The notes under the pieces were generated by a model. That model worked only from the letters and a program-made list of their open reading frames with translations. It was not told the origin of the DNA and searched no databases. A stretch of DNA of 12,500 bases from Chrysomallon squamiferum (Eukaryota; Mollusca; Gastropoda; Neomphalida; Peltospiridae), in assembly GCA_012295275.1 (NCBI GenBank), contig CM022668.1, forward strand, positions 14,023,022-14,035,521, in the 5' to 3' direction. This document shows positions 1-7,134 of the stretch, piece by piece (the first letter of the stretch is position 1; every line of letters begins with the position of its first letter). A program made the position numbers and the translations under genes.

Positions 1-77
1 TTTTGGTTGAAAAACATTTTGGTTAAAGTCCATTTTCAGTTTATTTATTTTTTTTGTAGCAATAAAGAGTAAAACTG

Positions 78-95
78 AAGAAGAAGAAAAAAAAA

Positions 96-148
<53 letters not shown>

Positions 149-247
149 TATAAATAATAATAATTACAGAAAAGAAGTATAAAATAATACTAATACTAAT
201 ACTAAAAATAAATAAATAAATAAATAAATACATTTTTTTTTTTTTTT
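78..247. repeat. (TAA)n, (ACTAAT)n, (AATA)n and poly-T tract
   Basis: A GAA-rich stretch leads into about 14 TAA units (104-144), three ACTAAT-like units near 189-204, AATA units (207-230) and a T run to 247. The poly-Ile/Tyr minus-strand frame here is only a translation of the repeat. Confidence 0.9.
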
Positions 248-538
248 AAAAAAAAGAAGAAAAAGGCATTTTTATGAAATGGAACTTTCAAACGTGATAG
301 GTAATTATATTCGATTCCGTATTAAAATGAAATCCGAATTTCCTATTTACTGCTGGATGTAAGTTAATTGTTACCTGTGTGTGTAGCCTTTTCTCCCACA
401 CACACCGTTGTTCCTGCCTGCTGTTACGTATATACGCTATTAGTCTACCTAATGTAATTAATTAAAAGGTCGCTATCATTTACTGTACTAATAATACGTT
501 TTAGCAATTCTGTGTTAAAAATAAAAAAAAAAAGTTTT
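248..538. other. Gene-free, non-repetitive A/T-rich sequence
   Basis: Mixed sequence with a small GTGTGTGT / CACACACA pair around 377-405 that could fold back. I see no ORF, RNA gene or convincing regulatory site. Confidence 0.6.
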
Positions 539-569
539 TCTTTTTCTTATTGTTTTCTTCTTCTTCTGA

Positions 570-623
<54 letters not shown>

Positions 624-835
624 TCTTTTTTATTGTTGTTTTTTCTTCTTCACCTTCTTTATCTTCTTCTTCTTCTTCTTATTATTATTATCATCATTAC
701 TCTGTTATTGTGTCTGTTTTTACTATTATTATTCTCTTTTCTATTGCTTTCTTCTTCTTCTATTTCTTCTCCTTCTTCTTCTTCTTCTTATTATTATTAG
801 CGTTCCTATTATTATTGTCGTTCTCGTTATTGTTA
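539..835. repeat. Interrupted (TTC)n/(ATT)n trinucleotide region
   Basis: About 17 perfect ATT units (572-622) are flanked by TTC-rich stretches (e.g. 650-686 and 750-788) and further ATT blocks. The plus strand is almost wholly pyrimidine plus A. All frames give homopolymeric Ser, Phe, Leu, Ile or Tyr strings with no gene-like composition. Confidence 0.92.
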
Positions 836-867
836 CTTAAATTTTTTTTACTCTCATCATATCTTCG

Positions 868-868
<1 letters not shown>

Positions 869-956
<88 letters not shown>

Positions 957-968
957 ACTCTCTCTCTA
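869..968. repeat. (TC)n microsatellite
   Basis: About 40 uninterrupted TC units (871-950), then two CACTCT interruptions and a short tail. The polypurine/polypyrimidine mirror symmetry makes triplex (H-DNA) formation possible. Ser-Leu and Arg-Glu frames here are artefacts. Confidence 0.95.
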
Positions 969-1025
969 TTGACTGCACCTCTTTTTTCTCTATATCTTTT
1001 ACATTTTCCCGTACAACTCAAAACG

Positions 1026-1051
1026 AAAAAAAAAAAAAAAAAAAAAAAAAA
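1026..1051 (+). repeat. Poly-A tract, 26 A
   Basis: An uninterrupted A run. It could be a retrotransposon tail, but the upstream sequence is a microsatellite with no recognisable retroelement body. Confidence 0.9.
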
Positions 1052-1342
1052 TACTGTAGGTAAAAACATGATCTGCAAATGAGTTAAACTTGTTTGGCAG
1101 TCATTGCCTACAGTTCTTATTATACTCCTCTGTCGTTCCGCAATCAATGCGGTTTGATCGAACGACACGCTTGAACGATTCTATCATTTCTAATTTCGTC
1201 TATCGACCGCCGACCCTCACCAGTGGATCCTGGAGAGAAATTAGGATTATTATTGACAAGATATTGCTTAGTGTCCATGCGCAAAATGGCAGCCTGATCT
1301 TTCTCTTTGTCTCAGTTCTGGAGATTTCTTCCTCTGTTTACG
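1052..1342. other. Complex CpG-bearing sequence with nested palindrome
   Basis: Non-repetitive DNA. At 1138-1152 CCGCA and TGCGG pair around ATCAA, and GTCGTTC (1132-1138) pairs with GAACGAC (1160-1166). The two folds overlap by one base and are alternatives. An AAAATGGCAGC motif (about 1283-1293) is YY1-like, and TTTGTCTCAG ending at 1316 resembles an acceptor, but no coding frame follows it before the TG array. Confidence 0.45.
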
Positions 1343-1545
1343 TGTGGGTGGGTGTTTGTTTAAGTGTTAAGTGTAAGTGTGTGTGTGTGTGTGTGTGCGT
1401 GTGTGTGTGTGTTTGTGTGTGTGTGTTTGTTTTTGTAAGTGTTAAGTGTAAGTGTGTGTGTTTGTGTTTGTGTGTGTGTGTGAGTGTGTGTGTTTGTGTA
1501 AGTGTTAAGTGTAAGTGTTAAGTGTAAGTGTGTGTGTGTGTTTTT
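1343..1545. repeat. (TG)n array with higher-order unit
   Basis: TG/TTTG repeats are punctuated by three copies of TAAGTGTTAAGTGTAAGTG starting at 1361, 1436 and 1499, about 75 and 63 bases apart. The third copy is extended by another half unit. This is a minisatellite-like structure built on a TG microsatellite. The Cys-Val ORFs over it are not genes. Confidence 0.88.
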
Positions 1546-1660
1546 CTTAATTTATACATGGTGCATATACGTATTTCTGTATGTAGGTGTGTGTGAGACT
1601 TTATGTACGTATTATATATATATGTATATATGTCTTTATGTATGCATATCTATATATATA
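1546..1660. repeat. TATG/TA-rich degenerate repeat flanking the MITE
   Basis: ATGTAT, TATATA and GTGTG fragments without a strict period. It provides the TA target next to the mariner-type element. Confidence 0.6.
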
Positions 1661-1688
1661 CAGGGGTGTGCAAAAGTAGGTATACAGT
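1661..1688 (+). repeat. Left terminal inverted repeat of the mariner-type element
   Basis: Twenty-eight bases beginning CAGGGGTG, then the 20-bp core shared in inverted form with the right end. It is preceded by TA at 1659-1660. Confidence 0.85.
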
Positions 1689-1864
1689 AGTATCACATGA
1701 GTGAATTTAGTAACACATTAAATTAGTTGGACTCATTTTTCTTATTTTGAGAGTCATTAACCATATTTTTGTTTAAATTAATAAAAATGCTTGTATTTTT
1801 ATATTAGCTTTTTTGTTTGAATAATAAATGCAATGAGTACTGTAAGTGTTTTCTTTTTTTCATA

Positions 1865-1893
1865 ACTGTATACCTACTTTTGCACCCCCCCCT
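1865..1893 (-). repeat. Right terminal inverted repeat of the mariner-type element
   Basis: Read on the minus strand it starts A plus eight G, then the same 20-bp core as the left end. It is followed on the plus strand by TA at 1894-1895. The G8 run versus GGGGTG at the left end is the main difference. Confidence 0.85.
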
Positions 1894-1998
1894 TACATAT
1901 CTACACATATATGGATTAAAATACACGTTTGTGTTATGTATGCATGTTTGTATTATGTATCTGTGCGTGTATTTTTCTATCGATCTATATGTTTATAT

Positions 1999-2074
1999 GT
2001 CTGTCTTGTCTGTCTGCCTATCTGTTATCTGTCTGTCTGTCTGTCTGACTGTCTGTCTATCTATCTATCTATGT
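1999..2074. repeat. (TGTC)n/(TATC)n microsatellite
   Basis: Imperfect TGTC units (1999-2060) pass into four TATC units (to 2072). Leu-Ser-Val-Cys frames across it are translations of the tetranucleotide. Confidence 0.9.
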
Positions 2075-2149
2075 AGGTACATATATATCTGTGTCATCAA
2101 ACTGTACAAGTTTAAAATCACTACATTCTCCCTCTTTTCTCCGAGACAG

Positions 2150-2540
2150 TTAAACATGTCATTTCCCTGCATATCTCAGTCTTCTCGACAAATATCCTAT
2201 CAGCAGGCCCACGTCGGGCGTGCTTTGATTCGTCTTCATTTTTTATATACTAACTTCTTACTGGTTTGTAGCGAATATTTTTTCAAGCGGGGACGATAAA
2301 TCAATGTCGACCTCCCTAATAGCAGCAGCACGTGGATGTTTGAATTTCCGGATCACTGAACGTAGCGGATTACGTTAGCCCGGTTCCGCAAAGCCGAGAG
2401 TCGTAAAACGAAGTTAGCGGAATTCGGTTTAAGGATAACTGTCGTAGAGTTTGGCGTAAATGTTTGCGACAACGTCTGTGATAGTTCTGGTGTGTTGGGT
2501 ATAATAGGGTTCACGGTTTTGCTTTTGTTTTTAAAATGGT
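2150..2540. other. Unexplained CpG-richer, non-repetitive patch
   Basis: Complex sequence with clustered CpG. AACGTA/TACGTT arms (2359-2364 and 2371-2376) surround GCGGAT, and GTTAGC occurs twice (2374 and 2413). A minus-strand frame stays open for about 60 codons here but has no ATG and no clear splice sites, and its upstream part reads A-rich DNA. It could be an old transposon, a regulatory patch or a decayed exon; nothing is recognised. Confidence 0.35.
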
Positions 2541-2604
2541 GTTATGTTTTAGTGTTTACGTTTTAGAATTTAGTGTTTAGAATTTAGCATCAGGAGGGAA
2601 ATAT

Positions 2605-2683
2605 GTTTTTTTTATTAATTTATTTTTATTTTTATTTATTTATATATTTATATTTATATATTTATTTATTTATAAATTTATTA
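2605..2683. repeat. T/A-rich (TTTA)n tract
   Basis: Imperfect TTTA/TTTAT units. The MFFLLIYFYF-type frame over it is compositional. Confidence 0.85.
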
Positions 2684-2757
2684 CGGTGTAACTGTTTAAA
2701 GGTATTATTTTGGTTTGCTATGAAACAGGCGAGTGTTAAAAATAAAAATAAAGACAT

Positions 2758-2790
2758 AAAGAAAGAAAGAAAGAAAGAAAGAAAGAAAAA
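2758..2790. repeat. (GAAA)n microsatellite
   Basis: About eight GAAA units forming a polypurine stretch on the plus strand. Confidence 0.92.
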
Positions 2791-2830
2791 TAGCAATGAG
2801 TCAGTAATCTATAAAACAAATTAAAACGAC

Positions 2831-2862
2831 ACAAAATAAAACAAAACAAAATAAAATAAAAC
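2831..2862. repeat. (AAAAC/AAAAT)n tract
   Basis: Pentanucleotide-like A-rich repeat with alternating C and T interruptions. Confidence 0.8.
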
Positions 2863-3032
2863 CGAAAACTAAACCGAAACTTCAGTCGGAAATGAGAAAG
2901 TGTAAACAAAGAATAGATTCAAACAGTTTCACATTAAAACGTTTCTTTCTGAAAACCTCGAAAAAAGACAAAAAATCCTGTTTGTCTAGATCGTTCCGCT
3001 GTTTTCACAAACGATTGTACTAGAGTCATTAC

Positions 3033-3114
3033 CTTCGTCGAAATGGTCCATTTCCTTTTTCCACTGAAAAATAGCAACACATGCAGACGACCATAAATTT
3101 CGACAATCCGCCAT
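3033..3114 (-). CDS. Possible first coding exon, protein not recognised
   Basis: On the minus strand an ATG at 3114-3112 sits in a good start context (G at -3, G at +4, ATGGCGGAT). It opens 27 codons beginning MADCRNLWSSACVAIFQWKK and ending near DHFDE. A plausible donor, GAAG|GTAATG, follows at 3032, giving an 82-nt piece that leaves in phase 1. The frame stays open to 2986 if not spliced, and extends upstream to an ATG at 3249. I prefer the inner start because the upstream stretch holds paired CCAAT boxes and looks like promoter or leader. A short upstream ORF (MAEERT, ATG at 3148) also precedes it. Amino-acid composition is balanced, unlike the repeat-derived frames. I recognise no family and found no second exon further left. 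It may be a chance ORF or a transposon remnant. Confidence 0.3.
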
Positions 3115-3145
3115 ATCGCTTTCTTCTTTAAGTGCGTTCCTCCGC

Positions 3146-3260
3146 CATTTACAGAGACCGACTACGTAAGCCTCTTCCGACCCAGCTATTAAATGTCCCA
3201 ACCAATCAGGAACAGTAATAGAGTGATTGGACAAACGAGCGTGCAGCACGAACTGTTAAA
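3146..3260 (-). promoter_or_regulatory. Candidate promoter/leader with opposed CCAAT boxes
   Basis: The plus strand carries CCAATCA at 3201-3207 and, 15 bases later, its reverse complement TGATTGG at 3223-3229. This makes a CCAAT box on each strand, roughly 90-120 bp upstream of the minus-strand ATG at 3114. Local CpG content is higher than in the flanking A/T-rich DNA. CCAAT boxes (bound by NF-Y) at this distance are common in housekeeping promoters. I see no firm TATA box or initiator, and promoter activity is inference. Confidence 0.28.
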
Positions 3261-3385
3261 TGTTGTTTCTTTCGCCTAAGTGTGCGATCAAAAACAAAAG
3301 CGGAAAGACAAGTAAGTCCATTAACACGAAGTTGCTCAATTGTAAATTTTTCTCGCCCTTTCGAGTAAATTTTAGCAAAAAAGTC

Positions 3386-3410
3386 AAAAAAAAAAAAAAA
3401 AAAAAAAAAA
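3386..3410 (+). repeat. Poly-A tract, 25 A
   Basis: An uninterrupted A run after a short AAAAAAGTC stretch. It makes the poly-Lys and poly-Phe frames crossing it unreliable. Confidence 0.9.
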
Positions 3411-3620
3411 GAAATCATGTTCTAGTTTTTGAGTTTTGTTAAAGGTTTGTGCACCTCTGAAACCAGATAGTTACGTGTTCGGTAGGAGTGGTGGTTAATT
3501 TGTCGTGTAGTTTCGAGAATGTTTGTAACTCAAAACATTCATTTGCGTTAGTAGTCTGTAAAATTATTATTTTGTTTCTGGTGAATTAATAAAACCATAA
3601 GAATATTCTGTTATGTTTAT
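3411..3620. other. Gene-free unique sequence
   Basis: Mixed A/T-rich DNA with an AATAAA at 3586-3591 that is a possible polyadenylation signal on the plus strand. No supporting coding exon lies upstream. Confidence 0.4.
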
Positions 3621-3622
3621 TT

Positions 3623-3653
3623 TGTGTGTATGTTTTACACACACATACACACA
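3623..3653. repeat. 11-bp hairpin, TG/CA arms
   Basis: TGTGTGTATGT (3623-3633) is the exact reverse complement of ACATACACACA (3643-3653), separated by nine bases. It probably arose by inverted TG/CA repeat and could fold as a cruciform or RNA hairpin. Confidence 0.75.
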
Positions 3654-3794
3654 TACGGGCATTAGATACATTGATGGAGAAACGGAGAAAACAGAAACAG
3701 ATAGTTAACAAATAGTGTTGTGTGAATTTCCAGATGGTGTTTATTTTCGGCATTTTCATTTTGTATCAAATACTTTCGTAAACAAGCCTTCCAA

Positions 3795-3835
3795 CGTGGA
3801 AACACTTCCACGCCTTTAGGTGTGGTTCCACGCCT
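3795..3835. repeat. 7-bp hairpin plus direct repeat TTCCACGCCTT
   Basis: CGTGGAA (3795-3801) pairs with TTCCACG (3806-3812) around a four-base loop. TTCCACGCCTT occurs at 3806 and again at 3827, with TAGGTGTGG between. The second copy could compete for the same left arm. Confidence 0.6.
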
Positions 3836-3886
3836 TGTAACACATTTCACTTAAACGAAGCAAAATCACAAGGAGCATGACACAGG

Positions 3887-3926
3887 TGACCTCTGGGCCT
3901 TGCAAGATCAAGGTCAAGGTCACGTG
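3887..3926. promoter_or_regulatory. Nuclear-receptor-like half-sites with overlapping CACGTG E-box
   Basis: TCAAGGTCA (ERR/SF-1 type extended half-site) lies at 3908-3916, followed at once by a second AGGTCA (3917-3922), with TGACCT in the opposite orientation at 3887-3892. CACGTG (3921-3926) overlaps the last half-site by two bases. CCTTG/CAAGG pairs inside, so the whole block is partly palindromic. It may equally be a fragment of a dispersed repeat with TGACCT-rich palindromic ends. Confidence 0.4.
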
Positions 3927-4108
3927 GGCTTTTCAACTCATCGCTTCAGACGGAAGCCGCGAGAGATCGGTCATTTGAAAGCAGAAAGAAAAAAAAAAAC
4001 GTTTCTGTAGATTGTCGTATAGATAGTGGTACGAGTATTGATCTTCAGCCTCGTTCTAGAAGCAGAAGTAAAAACTGGGATTGATATTAGATATGGCAGA
4101 CCTGTTTT

Positions 4109-4270
4109 TCAAATTTAAATTCATTTCTTTTTGTAATTTTTTTTTTAAGATTTTTGTTTCCTTTCTTTTTCTTTTTAGTTTAATTTTCTTTTCTTTTTCT
4201 TTTTTCTTTTTAATTTTCTTTTCTTTTTTTGTATTTTTTCTTTCTTTTTCATTGTCATTTTATTCTTTTT
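4109..4270. repeat. T-rich (TTTC)n-like pyrimidine tract
   Basis: Imperfect TTTC/TTTTTC units on the plus strand. The Phe/Ser-rich frame over it is not a gene. Confidence 0.85.
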
Positions 4271-4476
4271 CCTTCGAAAGAAGAAACTGATTTGATTTTT
4301 ATTTTTTCGTGATAAAATGTTTTGTTTTATTTTTCGTTTCTTACTAACATCTTGTTATAAAAGAAACACATACAAAAGTATACTAACAATACGATGATTA
4401 CTGAATTAAAAATAAAACCAAAAGTAACATCGGAATTTGGAGAAATACTGGAAACGTTTGATACAGAAAATTGCTG

Positions 4477-4683
4477 CAACAACAACAACTGCTACTACTA
4501 CTACTATTACTATCACCACCACCGCCACCATAACTGTTGTACTTACGCCTTTTATTACTTAGAACAACTTCAACAACGACATCTATAACCAACAGTATTG
4601 CAGTTACTACAATTACTGTTATTATTATTATTACTCTTGTTGTTGTTATTGTTGCGATTGTTTTTTAGGCTATATTAATCTTG

Positions 4684-4746
<63 letters not shown>

Positions 4747-4860
4747 TCGTGATACCAACAACAATAATGATAAGATTACAATAATAATAATTATATCATC
4801 ATCAGCATCATCATCATCATCCATCATCACAGCAGTCATCCATCACAACATAATATTATC
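4477..4860. repeat. Trinucleotide repeat cluster: CAA, CTA, CAC, ATT, AAT, CAT
   Basis: CAA units (4477-4489), CTA and CAC units (to about 4530), ATT/GTT units (4616-4655), about 20 perfect AAT units (4683-4745) and CAT units (4797-4829) follow one another. Poly-Asn, poly-Tyr and His runs in the overlapping frames reflect this and are not supported as protein. Confidence 0.9.
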
Positions 4861-4974
4861 TCATTGTAGGGTTTATCTACATACTGTATCTGTTATTGAT
4901 CTTGTTGCTGTGTTTCTCTTCAAATTGCCCAGACAATATTGTTCATGTCATGGTCTGCCACAGTCGTTGCCGTA

Positions 4975-5048
4975 TGACGTCATTTTCGTGCATAAAGTCA
5001 GTCTGTTGAGATTGTCATCGGTTCGGCCGAATTCTGTCAAAGTTTGAC
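4975..5048. promoter_or_regulatory. Cluster of palindromic sites with a full CRE
   Basis: A perfect cAMP-response element TGACGTCA is at 4975-4982, a perfect 10-bp palindrome TTCGGCCGAA at 5022-5031, and GTCAAAGTTTGAC (arms around one G) at 5036-5048, all within 75 bp of otherwise non-repetitive DNA. CREB/ATF would bind the first; the other two match no factor I can name. No transcript is visible beside it. Confidence 0.4.
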
Positions 5049-5143
5049 GGACAAATCCGAATTGATTACATGCATTAAAGGCACCTAGTTGAGTTTTTAT
5101 GGAAAGACAGGAATTCTGTTCTTGCGGTTGTTGTAATTAATAT

Positions 5144-5182
5144 TCATCATCATTATCAACGTCATCATCATCGTCGTTATCG
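5144..5182. repeat. Imperfect (CAT)n tract
   Basis: CAT/CGT trinucleotides with interruptions, short and degenerate. Confidence 0.7.
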
Positions 5183-5217
5183 AAGTCAGCAATGAATTTT
5201 TATCAGATTTATTTTAC

Positions 5218-5218
<1 letters not shown>

Positions 5219-5268
<50 letters not shown>

Positions 5269-5273
5269 TGTGT

Positions 5274-5340
<67 letters not shown>
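5219..5340. repeat. Compound (TG)n(GA)n microsatellite
   Basis: About 21 TG units (5219-5260), a mixed AGAG/TGTG junction (5261-5279), then about 30 GA units to 5340. The same order, TG then GA, recurs at 6837-7024. Confidence 0.95.
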
Positions 5341-5344
<4 letters not shown>

Positions 5345-5517
5345 ATTTTCGTTAAATAATCATAAAAAATTGTAGCTGAACTGTATTATAATATATATGA
5401 AATATCTACCACAGAAACCCATATAAATAAACAAACACATAAAAAAAAAAAAAAAAATAACGATATTCTCGAAAATATCTTGATGTATGACAAATACAAA
5501 TGTTTTTTTGTTGCAGT

Positions 5518-5720
5518 AAAAAAAAATAAAATAAAAAATAAATAAACAAATTAAAATAAATAAATAAATAAATAAATAAATAAATATATAAATTAATACA
5601 TTTTTAAATAAATGAAATAATAATAATAAATAACAAATAACAATAAAATAAATAAAATGAAATAAAAAATAATAAAAAATAAAATAAAATAAAGAAATAA
5701 AAGAAATAAAAAATAAAAAT
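5518..5720. repeat. A-rich (AAAT)n region
   Basis: AAAT/AATAA units, perfect at 5555-5584 and degenerate elsewhere. The Phe/Ile/Tyr-rich minus-strand frame across it is compositional. Confidence 0.88.
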
Positions 5721-5938
5721 GGAAAAAACCTGCTAAGCCGTTTCACCTTAGAAAATATTTTTTATAGCCAGGACGTTTTCTGTTTATGAAGAACTGTGCA
5801 CGTGTTTCGAATTAGGTAATTAGTCGAAGGGAGAAGATAATTACAAAATTAAATAGACAGCAAACGTTTCTTGATCACAAAATGTGTATAAACGGATACA
5901 GTCTGGTGCCAAACATTACTTAAAGTTTCCTAAATGAC
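5721..5938. other. Gene-free unique sequence
   Basis: Complex A/T-rich DNA with a CACGTG E-box core at 5798-5803. I see no coding frame or RNA gene. Confidence 0.4.
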
Positions 5939-6092
5939 GATGTGTGTGTGTGTGTGTGCATGTGCGAATGTGTGCGTGTGTGTGTTATTGTGTGTATGAG
6001 TGAGTCTGTGTATGCAGGATATATTTATGTATTACAATCTATTTATAAAAGTGTGTGCAATGTATGTATGTATGTATGTCTGTATGTATATA
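5939..6092. repeat. (TG)n and (TATG)n arrays
   Basis: TG units with C/A interruptions (5941-5998), then TATG units (6060-6080). The Cys/Val/Tyr-rich frame over this stretch is an artefact. Confidence 0.88.
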
Positions 6093-6226
6093 GTTGAACA
6101 TGTGTGTTTGTATGTGTGTGCATATCTGTATTTATATTTTTCTGACTACCCCCTTTCTATCTTTGTCGGTTTATCTATCTGTTTATTCTTTAATTTGTCC
6201 CTTCATACTTCTGTAGTCTGTTGTTG

Positions 6227-6242
6227 TTTTTTTTTTTTTTTT
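6227..6242. repeat. Poly-T tract
   Basis: Sixteen T in a row. Confidence 0.9.
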
Positions 6243-6460
6243 GGTCTGTGTGTTTATTTACCAGTCTATCTATAACATAATGTACAGGTAATATTTGCTT
6301 ATTTTATTTGATAAGCTTGGACATTAATATGAAATAAATATTCTGAATTTATTCAAGTACAAATATAAGTAAACAAAGAAGTCATTCATGACTTTTCAGC
6401 GAAAACGTATCTCACGAATTTCGGTTGAGAATATTTGCTCTCTTTGTCGTCTTGTTGACA

Positions 6461-6610
6461 TTGGCGTTGAAACGCTTTATTTGATTGGCTAATGAATTAG
6501 GTACTGTTTACTTTGACGATGGAACCCGTAATTTGATTGGTCGATGCTCATAAGCGATCTGTTTACTCCCGCGCTGAAGAACTTGTTGTAGCAGCCATGT
6601 TTGTTTGATG
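6461..6610. promoter_or_regulatory. Duplicated CCAAT/forkhead-like module, candidate promoter
   Basis: TTGATTGG at 6481-6488 and 6533-6540 (inverted CCAAT boxes) is each followed by a variable spacer and CTGTTTACT (6504-6512 and 6559-6567). TGTTTAC fits the forkhead consensus. The 52- and 55-bp offsets show one diverged tandem duplication. A further ATTGG is at 6460-6464, and a YY1-like CATGGCTGC lies on the minus strand at 6590-6598. The CpG level is higher than in the surroundings. Together these suggest a promoter or enhancer, but no transcript start is proven. Confidence 0.4.
6563..6598 (-). other. Eleven-codon minus-strand ORF in a strong start context
   Basis: On the minus strand AAACATGGCT (A at -3, G at +4) opens MAATTSSSARE followed by TAA. 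The ATGGCTGC core also fits a YY1-type element, often found just downstream of transcription starts. A weak donor-like GGA|GTAAAC overlaps the stop codon, so a short first exon is conceivable. The upstream part of the same frame (to 6757) crosses a poly-A run and is not credible. Confidence 0.15.
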
Positions 6611-6642
6611 ATAACATTTTGTAGTACAGTTTCTAGACAAAC

Positions 6643-6661
6643 TTTTTTTTTTTTTTTTTTT
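6643..6661. repeat. Poly-T tract, 19 T
   Basis: An uninterrupted T run; it creates a poly-Lys stretch in the minus-strand frame. Confidence 0.9.
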
Positions 6662-6831
6662 GTTAAATGTATTAATTATTGAATTTCTTTGAAATCTGTT
6701 TTCATAACAAACTGTACGTGACTTCCAGCACATACTATGTTCATTGTTGAAGGTCATGTATGTTTATATGTTTTTGTTAGAGAGAAATACAAATAAACAG
6801 AGAGGTACCGACAATGAAACTGACATCAGTA

Positions 6832-6836
<5 letters not shown>

Positions 6837-6875
<39 letters not shown>

Positions 6876-6959
6876 ACATAAACATACATACACACACATA
6901 CATCTAAACAGATCTATCTCTTTGCATAACTGTATACAGATATACATATAGACAAAGAA

Positions 6960-7024
<65 letters not shown>
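6837..7024. repeat. (TG)n, CA-rich spacer, and (GA)n microsatellite
   Basis: About 19 TG units (6837-6874), a spacer with ACATAC/ACACAC units, then about 30 AG units (6964-7024). The CA-rich spacer could pair with the TG arm. Ser-Leu and Thr-His frames are not genes. Confidence 0.93.
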
Positions 7025-7027
<3 letters not shown>

Positions 7028-7098
7028 TCATCTTTTTTCCTGTTCTTTTTCCAAATTAAAACTTAATTAGAACAAAATATAAGATAACAGAACTAATT

Positions 7099-7132
7099 TA
7101 ATAATAATAATAATAATATATATATATATATT
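7099..7132. repeat. (TAA)n(TA)n tract
   Basis: About six TAA units followed by about eight TA units. Confidence 0.88.
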
Positions 7133-7134
7133 AA

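Larger units (their letters stand above)
1661..1893. mobile_element. Non-autonomous mariner-type MITE, 233 bp
   Basis: The element starts CAGGGGTG at 1661 and ends in a C8 run at 1892. Both ends share a perfect 20-bp inverted repeat, TGCAAAAGTAGGTATACAGT (1669-1688) against its reverse complement at 1865-1884. The full terminal repeats are about 28-29 bp (1661-1688 and 1865-1893), and TA dinucleotides at 1659-1660 and 1894-1895 match the target duplication of the Tc1/mariner superfamily. The GGTGCAAAAGTA core is shared with known mariner ends such as Hsmar1. The interior (1689-1864) is A/T-rich with no transposase ORF, so it would need a transposase in trans. The outermost bases differ between the two ends (four G versus eight), suggesting decay or slippage. 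It lies next to a (TATG)/(TA) tract, a typical TA-rich target. Confidence 0.82.

Noticed and set aside
512-1063. A 183-codon plus-strand ORF, the longest frame in the window
   Set aside because: It is a translation of TTC, ATT, TC and poly-A repeats (Ser, Phe, Leu, Ile, Lys runs) with no complex segment.
857-1168. Minus-strand ORF with an Arg-Glu repeat tail
   Set aside because: The RE repeat is the (GA)n strand and the middle is poly-Phe from poly-A; the short remaining N-terminus shows no splice or family support.
2159-2224. CGTCGGGCG resembling the internal region of 5S rRNA (possible SINE3)
   Set aside because: Only about nine bases match and the A box, intermediate element and C box are not in order.
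1090-2299. Plus-strand Cys-Val and Leu-Ser-Val rich ORFs
   Set aside because: They are translations of the TG array, the mariner-type end and the TGTC/TATC array.
4398-4592. ORFs on both strands with Asn/Tyr/His or Gly/Ser/Cys runs
   Set aside because: They come from CAA, CTA and CAC repeats, and the non-repeat parts have no recognisable motif.
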